Assembly: GCA_003049485.1 (NCBI GenBank)
Contig: PYST01000199.1
Coordinates: 1 to 64,000 of the forward strand
DNA: 64,000 nt
Direction: 5' to 3'
Origin: Ophioceras dolichostomum
Lineage: Eukaryota; Ascomycota; Sordariomycetes; Magnaporthales; Ophioceraceae
The notes below the pieces were generated by a model. That model was given only the letters and a program-made list of their open reading frames with translations, did no database searches and was not told the DNA's origin. How positions within the stretch are numbered: the stretch's first letter is position 1; every line of letters starts with the position of its first letter. Position numbers and translations under genes: made by a program. Positions 57,601 through 64,000 of this stretch are shown in pieces.

Positions 57601-58041
57601 TGCTCTAATTATGTGCTTCCTGGAACTGATGACCGCGAACTTCGGTGTTTATAAAGGTCGGAACGCCGGCATAGAGATCAGAATATGTATGTTAGAAACT
57701 TGGTCTGTATCATGATCCGACGCGCAGAATCGTCTCGTAGTTGGGTTGCACGAATTTGGAAAATCTAGAAGTTAAAAAAACCCACAGCCAAGCCAACGGT
57801 CCAACTAATGTCAACCCAAGCAAAGGTAAGGTTGTGTTATATCAACGGCACTTCGAGGGCTCTGAATATTCACACAAAATACCTAGTAGAAGCTCTTCTC
57901 GCAATGATCTGGCCTTCGCATATCTAATCACCCGCTCCTGTGTGCTGGAGTGTGCTCCGATATCTGAAGATGCATCGCCTAAAGCGACTCTATGATCGTC
58001 AACGCCTCGTCACTCCTGCCCCCAGCCCCTTCCATCATCCC
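54694..58041. other. Gene-poor region, continued
   Basis: No convincing coding sequence was found. From about 57.1 kb the composition becomes more AT-rich and loses the pyrimidine bias, marking the end of the GC-rich block. Confidence 0.45.
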
Positions 58042-58774
58042 TCAAAGGAGGAAAGCAGCCACCCCAATCAGCCCAGCCAAGAACCCACCCGTCACAGGGA
58101 CGGATACGTCTCCCGCGAAGGCGCTGGAAGTCGACGTCGACTTCGGCGAGCCGGATCCGGAGCCGGAACCTTTCGTGTCGTCGTCATCAGAGTTGCTCGA
58201 ACCGCCGGTCGCCGTCGTGCCGGATGTCGAGCCCGTGATCGTGCCCTCGCTGCCGCCTCGTATAGTAGTTGTTCCGGTGGCGGATAACGAGTCGGTTAGG
58301 ACGGCGCCGGCGCCGGCGCAGCCGACGAAGGAGATGAGAGAGCTGCCTGCGGCGGTTGGGCAGATCTCGGGGAGGCACTCACTGTTATCAGGAGCGGAAT
58401 TCGGCAGGAGGTCAGTGTGGAACGGGGCAAAGGGTCCTTCACGCTGGAGGTTAAAGGGATAGAGTCAAAGGCTAGACTCACGTAGCCACCATGTTAAACC
58501 AGCTACATGCGCAGGCATCATCATCTGTAGCACAGCTCGTCGCCGCGGACACGCTGTCCATGCACGCCGAGTACGAGGTGCGCCGCGCCGGCTCCGTCGT
58601 CCGCGAGCAGAGGCTCCAGAACTCGGCGCTCGCGATGTCGTCCGCGGCCCCCGACGCCGCCGCTGTCGCGGTGGGCGTAGGCTCGTCTGTGGAGCGGGGG
58701 AGGATTGCGAGGGACTCAGCTGAGCCGAGGAGGCTTATTAGCCCGATGAGGACTGTTTCTCGTATAGAGGGCAT
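58042..58774 (-). CDS. Secreted Cys-rich, Ser-rich protein with GPI-type C-terminus
   Basis: Exons 58774-58482 and 58381-58042 are joined by a 100-nt intron (GTGAGT...AACAG, phase 2), giving 210 aa. Residues 1-23 are a signal peptide (VLIGLISLLGSAESLA). The Cys-rich domain has the order LCSRTTEP, YSACMDSV, TSCATDDDACACSWF, ECLPEIC, and GCAGAG: eight Cys including a CxC. A Ser/Thr/Gly/Asp-rich linker follows (DDDDTKGSGSGSGSPKSTS) and the protein ends in a hydrophobic tail GFLAGLIGVAAFLL, as in GPI-anchored wall proteins. The CxC and spacing recall CFEM-like domains, but the pattern does not match the CFEM consensus well enough to claim it. The neighbour at 59477 shares the domain plan. Confidence 0.82.
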
Positions 58775-59476
58775 CGCGATGACTAGTGGATTGGCTGTAG
58801 AGGGAAAAGGGGCAACTGGGTCGCATCCCGCTCAGTCCAGGATGAGAAGTGGACTGTCATGTTTAAATAGGACGCAGCAGCGTGTTCTGTTCAGAGCAAA
58901 ACACCAGCGAGACACATAGCTCTGTGGCGCTCAGCGCGCTCGCGCTGGAGCTGATATATCGACATATGAGCTGAAAACACCGAGATTGCTTATCTTGCTT
59001 CATTGTGTCTCGGCGGGCTCCGGACTGTCGTACGGAGGTCTGTCCGTGTCCTGGGAGAGGCCATTACGAGCGTGTGTACCGTCACACTGCCGGTCTTTTT
59101 CATCCACTTGATTCTCTCTGCTGGACTCGAGTCTTTTCAGCTCCGGCATGCCCCCGTCAAGTCTCCGGGCCGCGTCTTTTTTGGTCACTCCAATCGTGGC
59201 TACAAGCGAATATCTTGAGTTGTCAACCTGCAAATAGCACGGATGTCCTAACTGCGGACTTTCCACACAAATGTGTCCAGTTTTTCCATACATCCATTCT
59301 CCTATACAGGTTAATAGGGCTTGAGTACTTGTGCGACCTCCGTGCCTCACTAGTAACGAGTAGTTCTCGCGCTGCATCCCATCCTACAACGGGCAACAAT
59401 TCGATAACTGCTAAAGTATTAACCCTGTCCCCGGGTCCCTCCCCTTTCCTGTGAGAATACCACAGCAACCAATCCA
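58775..59476. other. Intergenic between paralogue-like genes
   Basis: Promoter of the 58042-58774 gene and 3' flank of the next. No gene was seen. Confidence 0.55.
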
Positions 59477-60273
59477 TCACACAAGAACTGCCACAACCCC
59501 CAGAACGCCCGCCGCCAGCGCTGCCCCGGCCACCGGTATAGAGAGTCCGTCCGCCAGTGCGCTGCTCGTGGGATTTGCCTGAGCTCCGCCCGTTCCCGAC
59601 GTCCTGAAGGAGGTCGCAACTCCGGTGGTGGACGTTGTCCGAGCGGCCGATCCGGACGGCAAGCGGAACCCTGATCCTGGCCCTAACCCTGATGCCGAGC
59701 CCGAGGGAAGCGACGTTATGCAACCGCGGAAATACAGCACCGACTCGCCTACTTCTGAGGAGCAGACTTGGGGGAAACATAAACTGTTGTTCCGTGGTGT
59801 CCTATTAGCCAGTCTCCTCCCTTAACCATCACTGCTTTCGAAGTCGAATCGAGCAGGCAGACCGTGATATTGGCCTGCTCCTGCTCCTGGCGTGCAGCTT
59901 CCGTTGGTACTTAAGATAGGTGGGTAGGTAGGTAGCTCAGGCAACCATTGACTCACCTCGAGATGCTCGACAGGTAATCACAAGCGCACTTGGGCCCGAC
60001 CGACGGCCGCGGTGTGCAGCTCTTGGCGACTGCCGACTCGACGCTCGTCACGCAGCTTGCAAACGCGGAGAGCTTGTGCTTGTCGGTCGTCGTGCAGAGC
60101 CTGTCCAGGTCGATCGACGACAGCCCGGTGCTCTTAGATCCCGTAGAAGATGGTGCAACAAACCGGGTTGTTGTTGGAGTGCCGTATGTGACCGTCGCCG
60201 TTTGGGCCGTGGCCGTCTCGGAGAAGAGGGCGAGCGCCACGAGGAAGACCTGGACAACGCGCGGGATTCCCAT
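59477..60273 (-). CDS. Secreted Cys-rich, Ser-rich protein with GPI-type C-terminus, second copy
   Basis: Exon 1 (60273-59957) encodes a signal peptide (VVQVFLVALALFSETATA) and a Cys-rich segment: RLCTTTD, FASCVTSV, KSCTPRP, GPKCACDYL. The same Cys order with CxC occurs in the neighbouring gene. The last exon (to 59477) encodes a Ser/Thr/Gly-rich linker and a hydrophobic GPI-type tail (SIPVAGAALAAGVLGVVAVLV). A middle exon at 59909-59827 and last exon from 59751 keep all phases (224 aa), but both acceptors would be AAG, which is unusual. An alternative frame in the middle region encodes ANITVCLLDSTSKAVM, which looks more like the expected Cys domain. The splice pattern there is unresolved, and a frameshift is possible. 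Confidence 0.65.
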
Positions 60274-61072
60274 ATTTGCTTGTGGGCCACGGAATATCGC
60301 GGTGTCTTGATGGACTTAGAAGGAGAGTAGGGGGGGCAGGACGAGCTTACTACCGTTGAGGCGATCGAAAGAAGGTGATGGAGGAGGTGACGACGCGCAG
60401 GGCCTATATATTTCGCCTCTGGCGCGCGCCATCGGCTCCTCAAAGCTGAACTGTTGTGAACTTTTGACGCCGGTCTGATGGCAGGCCCTTCCGGTGCACC
60501 GTGTCCGCAGCTCAGCCCTGATCCTCCTCTTCATCAAAACGACGAGATAGGACCAAGAAACCTCCACATTTCGCATATGTACAGCTTGGCATTCCCATCC
60601 ATGATTCGCACAGTACGTGCAAAGTACCTCGTATCATTATCCGGGTAAATATTTGTGGAAGGAGGGCTGTGAATGCCAGCAGCACACCCATTCGAATACA
60701 GCCTGAAGTCCTCCAAGCGTCGACGTGAGGGGCTAGACCAACTTGCCGAACGCACTCTTCAATATTTCATGGCGATTTCTGGAGGGGCTCAGCAGCCATG
60801 ACAGCCTCCGGAAAATCAGATAGATACTATTAGTACTCTCAGCTGGGTCTGCCGTGCAACTTTGCTGGCGGCGGTGCGCGACAACAGGCGTGACGTGACC
60901 CGAGCCTTAATTACCAGATCACACTTTTCACAACGTTCTTACATAGACACGTAGACTTGAGCACATTCGGAAGTTTGTGTTTAGAAAAGGGATGTCTGAT
61001 TAAGTTCTGTTTTATGCTATTAAACGTCAAGCATGTACTTCAAGCACAAGCGCAACGATGCGGAGGGAAGGG
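60274..61072. other. Intergenic, no gene seen
   Basis: Promoter of the gene ending at 60273 on the left. Short frames only. Confidence 0.5.
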
Positions 61073-61470
61073 CTAGCTACTACTTAAAAAGGAGGACCTG
61101 CCTAAGGATAAAGACGATCTAACACGAAACCCCTCTTGGGGCAGTTGTACCTGTGGAACCTTTCGAAGAATCTTCTTAATATGGGCGAGCTCCGCAGCCA
61201 CCCGGGCATCTCGAACGCGCTGGGGGACAGATCTCGGGATCCTCTCGTTGATCTTCATGATTGTGCGGATCTGAAATTCGGATATGCCCCGGCCCTGGGC
61301 AGCTACGTTCTGCTGTATCAGTGTGATGGCAATTTCCCTGTCAGTCTCTTGAGCTGTGCAAAGGCGAGTTCGAAGGCCGCTCGTCTTCCATTATATCGAG
61401 GAGGTTGCTAGTGCCCAGTAATAGTACCTTGAAATAATGCGAGACGAGTTGGATCATGGAGTCCTCTTGT
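61073..61470 (-). pseudogene. Unrecognised coding relic
   Basis: A minus-strand frame from about 61352 to 61130 reads as convincing protein (DREIAITLIQQNVAAQGRGI and NERIPRSVPQRVRDARVAAE), mostly helical. Just upstream, two other frames both look coding over the same bases (MIQLVSHYFK... from 61458, and RAAFELAFAQ near 61370), so there is either a frameshift near 61353 or an intron at 61427-61354. No family is recognised. Confidence 0.45.
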
Positions 61471-61792
61471 GGTGCTGTTGTGGAGCTCGTTGGTGAGAAG
61501 AAGAAGAAGGAACTTGACTATTGATGTTAGATGGTGGGAAAGGAGCACAATGTCGCCCGCTCTAGGGGAGAATGAGGGGGTTTATATAAGTTCCATTACC
61601 AAAAGGCTTTGTTTTCCCGGCCATTGGTTTTCGGATCATTATGAGCAAAGAAAGAGGTACGAAGAATGACGATTAGGAACAGTAGTAGCAGTTAATTATG
61701 CAATTTAGACAAAGAAAAGCCGCATTGATTTTGAAAGAACTATCAATAGGTACTAGGTAGAGAGAACCACTGATCGGTTAAGTTTAGCTGTC

Positions 61793-62180
61793 TCATCCTG
61801 CATTATTGAGGCTTTGGAGTTCCCTTATCAAATCCTCGACCTCCGCCTGAATTTCACCAATTCTCGCCCTAATATCTTTTTCCTTTTCCCTGCTTTCCCT
61901 CGTCGAGTAGCCGACTTTCCTCTTCCCTATAAGACGCTCGGCTCTGTTTGTGAGCTGCTTGAGTCTATCAGATAGCGTACGTAACCTGGCTTCGAGAGCG
62001 GCTCTCCTGGCAGCTAGGTTTCCGTGCGCTGCAGCTGCTTGAGGCATTCTTGCATTCGATTCCGATGCGTCCGATTATGCGCCCAGGTTTGTCGATATCA
62101 GCTTTGGTTGCGTTCAGTTGCTTCCTCCTTCGAGGCGGTCGCTTCCCGTTGCTGTGCGCTTCCGAGTCACCCAAACACAA
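61793..62180 (-). pseudogene. Coiled-coil protein fragment
   Basis: The minus-strand frame 62047-61793 encodes about 84 residues of strongly predicted coiled coil (LEARLRTLSDRLKQLTNRAE, EIQAEVEDLIRELQSL) ending at a normal stop. Upstream, a TAA closes this frame while two other frames continue with basic, Arg-rich sequence. The 5' portion is therefore frame-disrupted or spliced in a way I cannot resolve. Confidence 0.45.
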
Positions 62181-62900
62181 AGGAGAGGGCCCTCCTACTC
62201 ACCAACTAGCAAAGAAACGTAATGTTGCCGAACTATCAGAATGACTCAGAGTCACGGAGTCGTTACCCCGAGTCAAAACGTTATGCACCCAGTCTATCAA
62301 TGCCCATGTATGCCCAACCATGCACGCCCGAAATGGTTCAATTCCGAATCCGCACTACGCTCGCTCCTCTACAGACATCTCACCTCCTCGTGTACGCAAC
62401 CTACCATTGCTGAAGGCCGACGAGACTGAAAATGCACAGTATGAGATGTCACCAACGCTGTGTGCTAGATACCTACTTAAGTAGCCCGTGTGTTGATAGA
62501 GTTAACGTCCCAGACAGGTCTTAGTTTTGCGATACGCAATCTTGTCACGGCCTTTCTAAGATTAGTGTACCAGAAAAGGGAAAACCTTTAACGTTAGCTC
62601 ATATTTGAGAGGCCAAGCTGGCCATACAGAAATCACTATGTCACGATATCGGGCATTCAGGAGCTTTAAACTTTCCTGCAAATTTTGGAAACACGGCTTC
62701 CTAGATTGAGAAACGAAAAACTAGCTATCTATCTAGAGACGGTCTTCCCAGCGTCCGCAATCCCTTTTACCATACGGTTTCGTCTACTTGTGCTCATAAC
62801 CGGAAACTCCTGCGCAGGAATTCTGGGCCGGATTGTATCGAGTATCAACTAGCAATGCAGCTCTCCGCCGTTATCCGGGTGGTAGACGGGTACCTACGGG
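62181..62900. other. Intergenic, AT-rich, no gene seen
   Basis: Only short frames. No repeats were noticed. Confidence 0.5.
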
Positions 62901-63120
62901 CTATTCCACTCGGCAGCTTGCATCGCGAAGGCCATAGTGCCGTTCAGGCAGATTTTCCCCCGAACTGTCCGTCGAATCTCCCGCAGGATTCGAGTTGACC
63001 GGCGTTTCGTCTTTGGAAGCATCAGCTTCCTTGTTCACCAAATTGTGACGGTCCTCCCCGCCAAATCCCTCTCTGTCCAAGAGATCCATGACGTTAGGAG
63101 GGGGGTTCGATACTGCTGCT
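62901..63120 (-). pseudogene. Acidic C-terminal coding fragment next to an LTR
   Basis: A minus-strand frame reads PPPNVMDLLDREGFGGEDRH followed by an acidic, Ser/Asn-rich stretch to a TAG at 62903-62901. Its upstream continuation runs directly into the LTR-like repeat that starts at 63138 on the plus strand. It is probably the 3' remnant of a gene cut by the element, or a small ORF beginning at the internal Met. Confidence 0.4.
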
Positions 63121-63137
63121 GGACATATTGGCGAGGA

Positions 63138-63318
63138 TGTTGAACCACGGTTGGGTGCACTTCCGTGCACCCACGTGGACGAGTTGCCTCAGTCACCAAG
63201 GCAGCCCCCTCGACAGACCTTAGGTCACGTGGGCCCCTTGGAATCGCTTACAAAAGCGATTCCTCCGACTCACGCGTAGACTAGCTTCACTCTTCCCGGT
63301 ACATCATCAGAATCAACA
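63138..63318 (+). mobile_element. LTR-like dispersed repeat, copy 2
   Basis: 181 bp, TGTTGAACCAC...GAATCAACA, the same length and termini as the copy at 26556-26736, with roughly three-quarters identity by eye. The TACAAAAG promoter-like box and the 22-bp extension (TTGGTTTACCACGCGCGTGT) after the CA end are conserved in both. No target-site duplication was found. Confidence 0.65.
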
Positions 63319-64000
63319 GATTGGTTTACCACGCGCGTGTTTGCTTTTTCCCCCTTGAAGCCCAACCAACAGAGGAAGCTCTTGTTCAGTTGGTTCTTGC
63401 CGTTGGGTTCAGCGAGCTGAAATTTTTAGTGCAGAGATCTGAGACTAACACTGGAAGGGCGTGAAAACAGGGCTAGCAGGAACAGCGCTTTTCTGCGAAT
63501 CGCTGGGTATTTATACTCCAGTAGCTTTTTCGTATCTCAACTCCTTGTCGGTTCCGTCATCTCACTGTCGACTCACATCGCAAACCTACGACCAACGAAC
63601 AAAGAATCCTGACGGCTCCGAACCAACAGGCCAGTCACATTCAGGGCGACAATGAGTCGGAGTTTGATCACTCACCCATCCCGCGCCATATCATCGTCCG
63701 TCCCTAGGCTAATGACACTAACCTAAGTCTCGCACTCGTATTGAGGGCTAACCATGTCGACGCAGTGACTCAAGCGCCCGTTGAGCACTATGACTCTCCT
63801 CTCCAGACGACTCACATCTCTGTGAAGGGCACCCTACTATCGCTTCTATCTTGAAAGGTTTAATACCAGGGTTCGGCAACGCTTGAACCGTCTGTGTATA
63901 TAAAAGCTGGTATGGACCGGTTGTTTTCGACATTCGTCACAGGCACTCTTTCTAAGTGATGCATCATCTGGGACCCTACCATCCATTCGACATGGCAATA
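63319..64000. other. Right window edge, no gene seen
   Basis: The sequence after the LTR copy lacks gag-pol coding. A TATATAAAAG at 63896-63905 may be a TATA box for a plus-strand gene beyond the window. Confidence 0.4.

Noticed and set aside
1..64000. CRISPR arrays, rRNA genes, bacterial-type operons
   Set aside because: None present; tandem repeats here are microsatellites or coding TPR units without regular spacers.

Overview
This window looks like nuclear DNA of a filamentous ascomycete (Pezizomycotina, most likely a Sordariomycete). The evidence is genes with 50-145-nt GT-AG introns, a secreted AA9 LPMO, a DUF3433 membrane protein, tandem CVNH lectin-like genes, an NB-ARC/TPR NLR, C-to-T nonsense changes that fit repeat-induced point mutation (RIP), and many solo LTRs. 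Short ACCTAGGT/ACCTACC repeats are scattered throughout. The genome copy is draft quality: there is one 70-N gap and one collapsed homopolymer with an N.

Layout. 0-5 kb: two tandem snap-back elements, then three poorly conserved genes or gene relics on both strands. 5.1-10.3 kb: a degraded NLR (alpha/beta-hydrolase, NB-ARC, TPR; minus strand). Its near-identical 126-bp TPR repeats carry indels and two solo LTRs, and a nested solo-LTR pair lies just beyond. 10.7-16 kb: a 1,684-aa DUF3433 multi-pass membrane protein (minus). 17.2-18.4 kb: AA9 LPMO (minus). 21.2-21.8 kb: a relic with several C-to-T stops. 22.2-24.2 kb: an amino-acid permease (minus) with one in-frame TAG. 25.9-26.3 kb: a small secreted eight-cysteine protein. 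28.0-29.0 kb: an AIM24-family protein. 30.6-33.3 kb: a CVNH gene pair (plus); the first looks broken and the second carries a 5'-truncated LINE in its first intron. 33.6-35.1 kb: a secreted FAD-linked oxidase (minus). 37.1-38.7 kb: an ankyrin protein with a nucleic-acid-deaminase-like C-terminus (plus), interrupted by a frame change and a TAG just before the deaminase domain. 38.7-45.2 kb: no convincing gene. 45.2-47.2 kb: a Ser/Pro-rich conserved fungal protein (minus). 47.2-58.0 kb: about 11 kb of pyrimidine-rich DNA without a convincing gene, including the assembly gap. 58.0-60.3 kb: two small Cys-rich, Ser-rich proteins with GPI-type tails (minus). 61-63.3 kb: coding relics and a second copy of a 181-bp LTR also present at 26.6 kb.

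There is no operon-like organisation. The accessory content (NLR, deaminase, CVNH lectins, small Cys-rich proteins, LPMO) suggests a fast-evolving compartment involved in non-self recognition and host or substrate interaction. Many of its members are dead or dying. Exon boundaries were inferred by eye from splice motifs and reading-frame phase and have no transcript support.
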